Positions 21,973 through 32,243 of a stretch of DNA of 64,000 bases are shown in pieces (within the stretch, counting starts at the first letter, position 1; each line of letters begins with the position of its first letter). The DNA is from Petunia secreta (taxonomy: Eukaryota; Streptophyta; Magnoliopsida; Solanales; Solanaceae). The DNA is taken from assembly GCA_029990175.1 (NCBI GenBank), contig JARKIP010000053.1:13162001-13226000 (forward strand), given 5' to 3'. The notes under the pieces were generated by a model that saw nothing but the letters and a program-made list of their open reading frames with translations, was not told the DNA's origin and made no database searches. Both the position numbers and the translations under genes were made by a program.

Positions 21973-22220
21973 ATCAAAGCTAACTAAGATCATACTATGC
22001 TCTGTCACATTTTATCCTAGTGTTTGTTTGTTTCAGTGACTTTGCAATGACAAGGTCTTAGGGATTGGTAAAGAAAGCAATGGGATGCATGTGTTGAGAA
22101 GAAATGAGGTGATAGCAGGGCATGTTTCAACAAAAGTTGTTGATTCTAAGCTATGACATTTAAGGCTAGGACATGCATTAATACACCCAACACAACACAT
22201 TCCAAATTTACAAAATAAGA

Positions 22221-22242
22221 TATATATATATATATATATATA
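22221..22242. repeat. (TA)11 microsatellite
   Basis: A perfect TA dinucleotide run within the copia remnant, just after the GAG-pre-integrase scrap. Confidence 0.9.
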
Positions 22243-22974
22243 GAGCTATTCAGAAATATTGTCAAGTTTGTCCATTAGTAAAACTGAGTACGCCTCCATT
22301 CGCAGACAATATGAATAGGACAAGTAATATTTTTTCAACTTGTGCATGTAATTGTGTGGGTGGCCACATAGTGTGCCAACTTATGATAGAAAACACTACT
22401 TTGTTACTACAGTGGATGGCTTTAGTAGATATACCTGGATTTGTTTGATTTAATCTAAATATGAAGTTGTGGTGCTTAAAATTTTCTTTGCCTTGATTAA
22501 AAACCATTTCGATGCACATGTTAAGGTTTTAAGATTAGATAATGACACAAAGTATTTTACTTAAAATGCAATGAATTGTTGAACTCCCTTGGTTATACAT
22601 CAGAGTAGTTGTCCATATACACCCCAACAAAATGGGATGGCAGAAAGGAAGCATAAACATATTTTGGATGTTGCTAGAGCCTCAAAGTTTCAAAGTTCAG
22701 TACCAGATAATACTTGGGGAGAGTGTGTGAGGACTTCAGTGTATCGTATCAACAAACTGGCAACTAAGGTATTGGCCGGAAAATGATCCTATGAGCTATT
22801 ATACAATAAACCACCAATCGTGAATCATCTCATGGTATTTGGGTGTTTGTATTTTGCTAGTACATAACCAAGAGGAAATAAGCCGCAACAAGGAAAGAAG
22901 AACAATATTCATTGGGTATGTAGAAACCCAAAAAGGTTATAGATAGTATGCCATATATACAAAGTCTTTCTTAG

Positions 22975-23202
22975 AGCCCATTTGGATTGACTTTTTTTAA
23001 GTGCTTTTTAGCAAAAATAATTTTTAAGCTCTTTTTATAGTTTTTATGGAGTTTGGAAAAAGTAAGATGTGCTTTTAAGTATCTTTTTTTAAGCACAAAA
23101 ACTGCCCAAAAAACTAAAAGCAAAAACTTGGATTTCTCCAACTTTTGGCTTTTAGCTTTTAACTTATAAGCTTTTCTATAAAAAGCCAATCCGAACACCA
23201 TG
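22975..23202. mobile_element. MITE inserted in the copia remnant
   Basis: The left end AGCCCATTTGGATTGACTTT and the right end AAAAGCCAATCCGAACACCA form imperfect inverted repeats (GG/CGATTGRCTTTTT). The body is rich in AAGC/GCTTTT runs. TTAG occurs immediately at both sides (22971-22974 and 23203-23206), a possible short target duplication. Copia homology resumes directly after it. Confidence 0.7.
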
Positions 23203-23458
23203 TTAGTCATTAGCTATGTGACTTTTAGAGAGTACATATTTCCATTCAAGGTTAATATGAATGATAATAATAAAGATGATCTGTTTAGCTGCTTCCAACT
23301 AGAGACTTTTCTAGAGAATGATCTACAAGAAATCATGCATGATGAATTTGAGCAGCCTAGTCCACCAGTACATGATTATCCAAATGTATCTGACACTCAC
23401 TTAGAGGAGGCAATTATAGGTCAGGATCAAACCCATTGATGAAACTCTTGACTCAGCT

Positions 23459-23980
23459 TATCCGTCCATCAAGAAATAATTACTTTTAGGTGTCCATAAC
23501 TTTTTGTATCCAAAAATTTAATACATATTAAATATATTCCTTAATATTAATATTAATATTTATATATTATGAAGCCGCTCCCTCAATTAAAGGAAACAAT
23601 CAATTGTAAAAAAATAAATTACTATTAAATATGGTAGTTGCACGATTTTAGGCTTAATGATAGAGTTCTATCAACATAATAATATTTAAAATATTAAATA
23701 TATATTTATAATATTAAATCTATATTTATAATAAAAATATATATCAATAATATTTAAAATATTGAATATATATATTTAAAATATTAAATATCAATAATAT
23801 TAAATATATTAAATATCAACAATATTAATATATTAAATATATATCAATAATTTTAAAATATTAAATACATATTTAAAATATATTTAAAAAAAGTAAAATA
23901 TATATAGAAAGAAAGAAACAAGAAAAGGTGTACAGAAAAAATAATTATTCTTGGTAGACGTTCATGGGGGTATATTTCCC
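23459..23980. repeat. Right arm of the 520 bp inverted repeat pair
   Basis: This is the inverse partner of 20461-20976, from TATCCG at the inner edge to ATATTTCCC at the outer edge. It starts about 20 bases after the end of recognisable copia sequence. Confidence 0.7.
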
Positions 23981-24056
23981 TTTTGTAAATCCGCCTAAAA
24001 CTTAAGCTTTCTTGTCTCTAGTGTAGCTTTAATGTCAGGTAATTTTGATAAGTAGC

Positions 24057-24390
24057 CACTTTTATAGTTCTAAACAGATAATAGCCGCTGTTGTATATGT
24101 TTAGACAATTGCTCAGAGTCCAGAAAAATTCTTGAATATTAGTTCAAATTATCGGTCAAATACTGAAGTTTGAAGTGGAAAATCCTAAATTTCTAAGAAA
24201 AAATACTAGAGTTTGAAGTGGAAAATCATGAATTTCAGGAAAAAATACTAGAGTTTGAAAATGCTAGTATTTTCTCATGAAATTCAGAAGTTTTCACTTC
24301 AAACTTCAGTTTTTTGTTTGTCCTGACATATAGAATTTAAATCCAGATAAAAATCTGAAGTTTGAGTGGAGGTGGCTATTTATATAAGAC
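24057..24390. mobile_element. Foldback MITE with TTTGAAGT-type repeats
   Basis: The ends GATAAGTAGCCACTTTTATA and GGTGGCTATTTATATAAGAC are imperfect inverse copies. Inside, AATACTAGAGTTTGAA occurs twice in direct orientation, and TTCACTTCAAACTTCAG occurs inverted to AATACTGAAGTTTGAAGTGG. No coding sequence is present. Confidence 0.6.
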
Positions 24391-24445
24391 TTTGCAAATT
24401 ATGGCTATCATGCACAAATTTCACCTTGATGTCTTAAGTATACTA

Positions 24446-24704
24446 CTCCCTCCGGTCCACTTTATTTGATGTTTTTCACTTTTCGAGAGTCAAGTTGACC
24501 AATTTTCGGATTCAAATTGAACTAGATTTAGTCAATATTTTAAAATTATAATTTATATATTAAAAAACTACACGAAAAGTACTTCAAGTTGCAATTTTTG
24601 TCATATTAATATGGTGAAGAAATATATCTCAAAATGTTGGTCCAAGTTTACATTATTTGACTTTTAAAAAAGGAAAGCGATCAAATAAAATGGACCGGAA
24701 TGAG
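24446..24704. mobile_element. Stowaway-type MITE (Tc1/mariner)
   Basis: The ends CTCCCTCCGGTCCACTTTAT and ATAAAATGGACCGGAATGAG are inverted repeats in the Stowaway pattern. TA flanks both sides (24444-24445 and 24705-24706). Length 259 bp, noncoding. Confidence 0.9.
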
Positions 24705-24999
24705 TAACGTTTATGTTCTGATTAAGTGTTTTAAGTGATGATATACTCAGTTGATTTACAATAATATGACACGGGAAGCTTTGGTTTGCCAAAATGCCCT
24801 CAATAACAGTGGTTTAGCAAAAATATCCTCCATTAATTTAATGAAACTTATTCCGGACGAAAATACCCATCACAACTAATAAAAAGACCCACCCAGTCCC
24901 TCCCCCTCGTTTTCTGCATTCACGCGATCAAGAAAACCATAAAACCTCATTCCTTTTACAGATTGCTCTGTTCAAGAGAAGATTCAACGTAAGGTTTCT

Positions 25000-25790
25000 T
25001 TAAGTTGCAAGGGTAAAGTTCTCTGCAACTATTGCCAAGACTTTAAGCCCTCTTGCACTGGTCAACTTCAGGAAAAAATATCTGCAAGTCTTGGCAATAG
25101 CCAAGACGTTAAGTTCTGTTGCAAAGGGAAACTTACACTGAAAATCTCTAAAGTATTGGCAATAGCCAAGACTTTAAGCTCTACTGCAATGGGAGGCTTG
25201 TAGAGACTTCTTGCCTATTGCCAAGACTTTAAGCCCTGTTGCCATGGTCTCTACAACTACAGAAAAAGTCTCTATAACTATTGCCAATAGCCATTACTTT
25301 AAACTCCAGCGGAAGGGGCAACTTGAACAAATACTCTTTGCAAGTATTGACAATTGCCAGGACTTTAAACTCTAGTGGAAGGAGCAACTTGTACAAATAG
25401 TCTCCACAAGTGTTGGCAATTGCCAAGACATTTGCCTATAATTACAGTGCAAAACATGCAGAGAAAGTCTCTGCAACTCTTGCCAACAGCCTAGACTTTA
25501 AGTTCTGCTGCAAGGGGGACCTTACACTAAAAGTCTCTAAGAGTATTGACAATTACCAAGACTTCTACCTCTACTGCATTGAACAAGTTGGAGACAAAGT
25601 CTCTGAAACTCTTGGTAATAGCCAAGACTCTAAGTTCTGGTGGAAGCGACAACTTACCCGGAACATCTCTGCAAGTATTGACAATAGCCAAGACTTTAAA
25701 CTCTACTGCAATAAGCAACTTGCAGAGAAAGTCTATGCAACTCTTGGTCATGGTCAAGATTTTAAGCTCTATGCAAAACATGAATATCTA
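25000..25790. repeat. 66 bp tandem repeat array with CTTGGC...GCCAAG palindromes
   Basis: Units are spaced exactly 66 bp in the cleaner part (AAAGTCTCT-type starts at 25464, 25530, 25596, 25662 and 25728) and are more diverged to the left, about 12 units in all. A typical unit has CTTGGCAATAGCCAAGAC, a small palindrome, then CTGCAA..GCAACTT. Since 66 is divisible by three, every frame repeats as 22 residues (for example NSQDFKLYC), which explains the 158-codon frame at 25410-25886; it need not be a gene. Confidence 0.85.
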
Positions 25791-26196
25791 ATAGCCATAG
25801 GCAATAAAAACTTTCAAATCACTGGAATCAAGCAAACACAAGAAAAAAAATTCACAGGAACCTCAAACTTAATTCAACAATCATAGATCGAAATGGAAAA
25901 AACAAACAGATAAATATATAAGCAATAAGTATAAAACGGTAACAGGAACAAATATACGAAAAAAAAGAGAATAAAAAATCCCAAATTTCCAGCACAAAAA
26001 GAAGAAAGAAAGAGGCCAGGAATGGGGAAAGAAAGAAGAAAATCTTTTGCGTGAATTAAACACAGTTGGGGGCAAAATAGTCCTTTCATAAGGGGGGGTA
26101 TGATATGGAGGGCGTTTACTTAAAAAATTTGTAAGTGGGGGCAGTTAGGTAAGACCATGTCTTATTGAGAGCACTGAGTGAAATTCTTTGGATATA

Positions 26197-26456
26197 CTCT
26201 CTCCAGTCCACTTCTATCATCTTTTTTGCCTTGTAAAAATAGTCCAACATAAGTATTACTTTAAAAGAAAGAACTAATTTATTTTTCTCAACTTATCCTT
26301 GCTATGACAATCTTCTAAAAGTCTTTTATATTTTTTAGGAATTAAAAATGAGGGATTCAGGATAATGTACTCAAATAACTCATTCAATTAATATAATTAA
26401 TTACATATTTTAAAGAATATGTCAAAACTAAAAGAAACCAAATTGGACTGGAGGAG
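26197..26456. mobile_element. Stowaway-type MITE, second copy
   Basis: The ends CTCTCTCCAGTCCACTT and AAATTGGACTGGAGGAG are inverted repeats. TA lies on both sides (26195-26196 and 26457-26458). At 260 bp it has the same size as the copy at 24446, but a different body. Confidence 0.85.
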
Positions 26457-26702
26457 TAATAAGGTAGTAGGTCAAAGACCACAACTTAGCATAACCCTAT
26501 GACCCACTTAAATGAGAGTCTTAAATGATAATTCAAATGAATTTGTGAAGCTACGTGTTGAACCCTGGCTGGGACTTAAAACGCTCGCCCAAGATTTGAT
26601 TGTCCATCACAAGACAGAAACACGTCAACAAGCTTGGGAATTTGACTAAAAGGACGCCTCAAGTCTCTATTGAATGCAAAAAACTCAAGTCTTAGGAATT
26701 AT

Positions 26703-26808
26703 TGACACGATCTAGATTTTTGGATAGGTCATGCGGGAACCCGACATTCTCTCCTAGACTCATCTGGCAAATCCTATCTACCTTAACCAACATAATACAC
26801 ATAGGACA

Positions 26809-26861
<53 letters not shown>

Positions 26862-28896
26862 GCTACCAAAGAAAGAAATACACCTACTACTCAAAATACA
26901 AGGTTTAGCATCTATTTAGAAAAAAACATCTAGGACTATGAAGAATATATACAATTCCCACAAGGAACAAAATAGGACTAAAAAAGAAAACTAAAGTTTG
27001 TTGCCATTATGAACAAAATGCTGGCTCACCACTGACAACTGGATCATCCTCACTCCTAAATTGCGCGCCGAGTTGGGTCCTGGTTCGGAATATGTTGAAA
27101 CAAAGAAAAAACAAATAGGAAACAGAAAGGGAGTGAGTCAAAAGGACTCAGTAAATGAGGGCAAGCTAACTACCTCGAACGATAGGTAGACTAGCTAGGG
27201 AATAAGATGATCAAATAACAGTCAGCAACAGATAATAAATTTAGGAACAACTCAATGTATACAGCCACATACAACTCATCAATTCATGTAATGGAATTGT
27301 ATTATGATGCAATGGGGTCACACATTTATAAAGCCCCTGCCAGTGCGGGACCTTCATCGCCTACCCGGGATGCATGAAATAATATAATCTTCACAGGTGT
27401 GGGACACTCATTGACTACCTTGAGATACATGAAAAAATAATCATAATCAATGCGGAACACTCAATGACTATAGTGACCTACATAACACAATATTAAACCT
27501 TCCCCTGCTCGGGATACTAATCGACAACCGGCGGTATAATATGAAACTAGAGCGGAATACTCCTGCTCTTAGAGCGAGCCTCTCCTACTATAAGTATGAT
27601 ACCAAGCTCAAACATGAAAATATAGTATGAAGCGCAATGCAATCCGAAGATGCGGCATAGTAAGCATACTCTATCGGTAGCTGCACACGTAAAGAACACG
27701 TGGGTAGAACATCCATAAGACCAAAGACCGTCAAAGAATTGGATGGTACTACTTACCTCAAGTCCTGAGCCAATCTGGCTACTGAACAATCTCTTTCTCC
27801 TTCCTAATCATTTAAGAATCACCCCGCTCTCAGTCATGAAATTAGAATCGCACTTATAAGTGCCAAGACATTAACACAACTTTATTAAGAAATTCCCAAA
27901 TTTCCCACAGGCGTACTTCGCCGAATATTAACAAATGATACATTTTCGAACTTCTCATAGTCCCACGGTACCAATTATACTATTGTATTGAAATTATGAC
28001 TTCATTTAACCCAAATTCCCCAATTTCGAACAGTTACGGTTCCAACCCAATATAATTACACAAAATTCATGAATTCCATATAGCCTAAACCTTCAAGTAA
28101 CAACATAGGAAGGTTAGAATTCATTACTTGGATATTTGGGATAACTTGGTCCCTTGGAATCGCCTAGAAATCGAGCTCTACCAAGGATTTGATCAATTTC
28201 TAAGTTCTCCCGACTTCTGGGTCCGTTTTATATGTTGGTGTTGTGCTTTCATGGTGCTTCAACTGCGTTCGCACCTTAACTCAGTGTTGTCGAGCCCATA
28301 AGCACACGATCGCATAGGGTAGCCACTTTCTTTAGCATTATCGCACCAGGAAGGGCACTGTCACACAGGTCTATGTGCCAGCATGCCTAACAACACAGGT
28401 TGGTGATACATTTTGGTTCCGAACAGGACATATAGTTCCGAACGAGACCTACATTGCTTGGAATCACACCAAAATTTGCATGCGAGTCCTAAAACACTTT
28501 TACTCGCGAACTCGGATCTCAAAATGGACATCTAATACGCAAAAACGAGGGGTTAAACGGAAGGAGAAAAAACTTCTACTTTTGGAATAGAAGCAAAAAA
28601 CCATCTGAACTACCTCGAATTTCACTTGAAAAAGTTCATACTTGTTATACATGATCATACGAACCTAACGACACTTCCGGATTTTATAACAGATCTCATT
28701 ACTCGGAACGACCTCAAAAATCATAAAACAATTTTGTCGACACTAGAAAACAAAATCATCTTCCAAAACCTATCAAACGAGGTATGATTCAGCTCCAACT
28801 TTACAAACAGGTCCTATTATACCTTAGGAGCTTATATGTTTATCGTTTCACAAATTAGATTCCAAACTCACGACACGACTTATCAAGGTTATTTCA
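26703..28896 (-). repeat. 3' LTR of the Tekay/Del-type element
   Basis: Ends on the plus strand are TGACACGATC and AAGGTTATTTCA. It is homologous along its length to 32244-34408 and to the solo LTR at 36045-38354 (inverse). It contains a TATA-like box on the minus strand (ATATAAAACGG near 28225) and a TG microsatellite absent from the other LTR. Confidence 0.88.
26813..26857. repeat. (TG)22 microsatellite
   Basis: A perfect 45 bp TG run within the 3' LTR. The other LTR has only ACACATAGGGAAAC-type sequence at the matching place, so the run expanded after insertion. Confidence 0.95.
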
Positions 28897-28911
28897 TTCT
28901 CCTCTACTTAG
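28897..28911 (-). promoter_or_regulatory. Polypurine tract of the Tekay/Del-type element
   Basis: The minus strand reads AAGTAGAGGAGAA directly before the TGAAATAACC start of the 3' LTR. Confidence 0.65.
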
Positions 28912-29189
28912 ACTCTTGTTCGTCCTTAAATGAGCCAAAGTCCTTTCTTAATAGAGCACTTACACTCAACACGGAGAATACTTTTAACGAGCCCTTCACC
29001 ACTAGTTAAGAGACATCATAACACAATTTCCTGACTATGAACAAGCGATATTCAATATGACAAGATGATGTAGCTTAAAGGTCGAGATCATACCTGAATC
29101 ATCAAAGAGATAAGAATACTTTTCCCGCACATTTGGCTTAGCTTCTAAATGTCCTCCTCATAATCTATATTCACATATAACTTAGCTGG

Positions 29190-29350
29190 ATCTACCTCGA
29201 TCACCTCGAAGGATCCTAAACACACTTTTAAAGCATCAATACATGAAGGATTAGATGAACCGGCATGGATTCTAGCAAATCAAGCTGATAAGACACCTTA
29301 CCAATACGCTTTCTTATTCGAAATTGATCGATGAACCTAGGACTTAGCTT
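29190..29350 (-). pseudogene. Integrase C-terminus remnant of the Tekay/Del-type element
   Basis: Minus-strand pieces resemble the GPFEI..RIGKVSYQLDLLESM..VHLILHVLML segment that ends gypsy integrases, followed by YVNIDYEED. Frames shift within it. The catalytic core that should precede it is absent between here and the RNase H end near 29600. Confidence 0.6.
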
Positions 29351-29599
29351 CCCTTTCTTCCACCCAGCATCGGCGTCACTTTTAAGAATTCCATTAGCAT
29401 CAAGCTCGAAGGGAGGGCTCCTCCACTTTGAATATGCTCATGCAACTTATCAAAGATAGGAATCTCCGAGTTGTCTTTCCTGAATCTGATTGACTAAAGA
29501 AGACTGAGGTGCAACAAAGGAAAGAACCCGGCTTAGGACTGAGCTAATGAATTTCACCCCTTGAATCACCAAGACGCTGCAACTCTTGAGCTGACGGCC

Positions 29600-30265
29600 T
29601 CATCTTAGCTTCAAAAAAAGCCAAGATGCCCATGGACTTTCTGCTCAACACATCGGCTACCATATTGGCTTTCCTCAGGTGATAGAGAATGGTGAGATCA
29701 TAATCCTTAACCTACTCAAGCCATCTCCGTTGCCTTTCATTCAGGTTCTTTTGAGAGAGCAAATATTGGAAGCTCTTGTGATCGGCATAGACCTTACAAG
29801 GCTCGCCATATATATAATTTCTCCAGATTCTCAAAGCAAACACCATAGCTGCAAACTCTAAATCGTGAGTCAGATATTTTTTCTCATTCACCTTCAGCTA
29901 CTTAGAAGCATAAGCGATAATCTTACCGTGCTGCATCAGAACACATCCCATGCCAATATAGGAAGCATCGGAACAGACCACGAACTCACTAGTGCTAGAA
30001 GGAAGAGGTGACACTAGTGTTGTGGTTAGAAATGATTTGATCTTCTGAAAGCTCGCCTCAGACTTGTCTAACTACCAAAACTAGACTACATTCTGAGTCA
30101 CGCAAGTCAAAAAAGCTGCAATGGTCGAGAAGTTTTTGACAAAATAACTAGAGTCAATGCATACTCAGATAGACCTACCCCTCTCTCTTTTTTGAACACC
30201 ATAGGAGCTTTCCAAGGAGATGTACTGGACCTGATAAATTCCTTGTCTAGAAACGCCTACAACTG
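29600..30265 (-). pseudogene. RT edge fragments and RNase H of the Tekay/Del-type element
   Basis: The minus strand shows the RT fingers edge (FIRSSTSPWKAPMVFKK near 30190-30240), then jumps to the RT connection (VKNFSTIAAFLT near 30120) and RNase H (SEFVVCSDASYIGMGCVLMQ, KIIAYASK, LEFAAMVFALRIWRNYIYG, VYADHKSFQYL, ADVLSRKSM). The RT palm with its YxDD box is deleted at about 30165-30180. RNase H is comparatively well kept, with scattered stops. Confidence 0.8.
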
Positions 30266-30470
30266 CTCCTTCAATTCTTTCCATCCAAACAGAGCCATGC
30301 GATAAGAAAGGATGGACATCAGTTGACTCTCTAACACAACATCAACGCCAAACTCAATATCCTAATCATGAGGAGGTCTCGGCTAATCATCTAGAAACAC
30401 GTCAGGAAACTCCCTCACAATAGGAACAGAGTCAAGGAATGAGGTCATCGTACTGAACATCCTCTACCCA

Positions 30471-30720
30471 TCAGGCGCTCCATCTCCAAGAAATAGATAA
30501 TAATATGCCATGTAGGTGGCAAATTGGAACCCTATCACACCACTGATACCAAACCAAGAAGATAAAGACGAACTGACTTGGCATTATAATCGGAGTAGCA
30601 TAGCACAATGCTAACCAGTCCATACCAATATTCACATCAAAATCCCTTATATTCAAGACGAGATGGTTAGCTAGGGTCTCACGAACCCAAATGGTACAAC
30701 ACATCCTAAACATACCTCTT
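30471..30720 (-). pseudogene. Protease C-terminal part of the Tekay/Del-type element
   Basis: A minus-strand frame contains NIRDFDVNIGMDWLALCYA, matching the flap-end region (ILGMDWL) of gypsy proteases. The active-site DSGAT motif is not recognisable. Confidence 0.65.
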
Positions 30721-31089
30721 TACTATGATAAAATCTCCGACATTAACGATAACATAGAAGGGTCACAAAGACATATTAGAATATATGGATCGGGGACCAA
30801 GTGAAGGATATGGATAACATTTAGATAAAAAGAATACTTGAAATCACGGCACTGGATGCCTTAGCATCCTGCCTAGCTGGCAATGCATAGATTTGCCTCC
30901 ACGGCTAAGCTGAGCCACTACTTGATAACCACACATGGGAAGAAATCTACCACCACAGCCACAACCTCTGCCTGATGGTGGTGCATGCCTAGCTGGCTAA
31001 AAATCACCTGATATATTTTGAGGCTGAGCAGATTCCCAGGATCAAGAAAAAGGACGACCGTCTCTCCGCTGAAGTAAAGGACAATCCCT

Positions 31090-32200
31090 TTTATAATTGC
31101 TAGGATCACGATAATGGAAACATCTTGTATCATACCAGTGATTATCAAACTGCAGCTGGCTACAAGGAGGAGAATGAGGTTGATCCCATCAAGATACTAG
31201 TGCACTCTGAGAGCCATTCCCCAAAGGCTGGACTGGCTCGACAGATGACCTTCACTGATAATGAGAGCTCTTGTCTCCAGATGCGGTATAAGCTTGTCCT
31301 CCAAAACCACGAAACCTCTTGCTCTGCCTTCCCATTTCCTCCTGCTCTAGAGTTTTATAAGATTCATAGCTATGAGCAATATCTTCCGCAATTAAAAGAA
31401 ATACCAGCCTTTATTTCAGTAATAGTGATGGACCTGACCATCTCTCAGCTGACGCCTGGGACAATCCTTCTAATAATGGCCTGGATCTTGACATATATAA
31501 CATCCCAAGTTATATAGGCTGTGAACGAACCACAACTGGGATGAAACCTTTTTGGGTTCCTAGACAGAACAACTACCTGACCTGGTTGAACAGCTTCATG
31601 CATAACAGTTGGTGCCACCACCTCTTAGCTAAAGCGCGCGCTACAGAATCAATAACCTGAAGTAGAATATGAGTACCCGAATCTGCGGCAGCTCGGGGAG
31701 CTGCCGGAGGCATAGAAGGCACTTGAGACAATTGTGGCGCTACAAGGCCCACAAGCCCAATCATAGCATTTTGGAGAGCTGGGTTGACCATGAACCCTTG
31801 ACCAACCTACCTCTTAGGAACTCGTCCCTTTGGCACCTCTGATTGACCCCTAATCATGGGATTACCATTGCGATCCATATCTCTTCCACCGAAGTAGCTC
31901 TAGCTCTAGGTGGGGCTGCTGCCTGAGGCTGAGATTCACGTTCGCCTGGGCCGACACCTCTATCTTCACAACACGAAGCAACTGGCACATCTCTTGCTAC
32001 CTCCGACTCTTCCACTTCTTGCTGAGATAACACACAAGTCCTCACCATATGCGGGTAAATTTTCCAAACAAATTTAGTATTAGATAAAAAGACCAATGCA
32101 CTTTCAGGAAAGAAAGAAGGAAAACTTCCTAAATGCTATCACCACCTCTCTTAGATGAGTATAGACATCATCGTACCCATCAGCGAGACTCTTTTAGGCA
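31090..32200 (-). pseudogene. Gag remnant of the Tekay/Del-type element
   Basis: The minus strand begins near the primer site with a Pro/Ala-rich gag N-terminus (QAAAPPRARATSVEE and PQLSQVPSMPPAAPR). Near 31440-31500 it shows a CX2CX4HX4C knuckle broken by one stop (CYICQDPGHY.KDC). A second degenerate knuckle-like motif lies near 31095-31135 (CFHYRDPSNYKRDC). The central capsid region is not readable. Confidence 0.65.
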
Positions 32201-32233
32201 CTGTCATGATTTGGAAAACTTTAAATCGGGCGG

Positions 32234-32241
32234 TGATACCA
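32234..32241 (-). promoter_or_regulatory. Primer binding site core (initiator tRNA-Met type)
   Basis: The minus strand reads TGGTATCA two bases after the LTR end at 32244. This is the usual start of initiator tRNA-Met sites; the following bases are degenerate. Confidence 0.7.
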
Positions 32242-32243
32242 AC

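Larger units (their letters stand above)
21240..23440 (+). mobile_element. Dead Ty1/copia remnant (gag knuckle to integrase end)
   Basis: In order on the plus strand: a decayed zinc knuckle (CEDCGCKGHLKK near 21281), the protease motif DYGASHQI (21595), a GAG-pre-integrase scrap (LRLGHALIHP near 22160), integrase core pieces (TVDGFSRYTWI near 22410, then YTPQQNGMAERKHKHILDVA near 22615), VFGCLYFAS near 22835, and a linker to RT (VTFREYIFPFKVN near 23220). Stops and frame changes are frequent. Two small MITEs have inserted into it. No LTRs or RT core are present. It lies exactly between the two inverted 520 bp arms. Confidence 0.8.

Noticed and set aside
25410..25886. 158-codon frame as a protein-coding gene
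   Set aside because: The frame is a by-product of a 66 bp tandem repeat whose length is a multiple of three; no promoter or domain.
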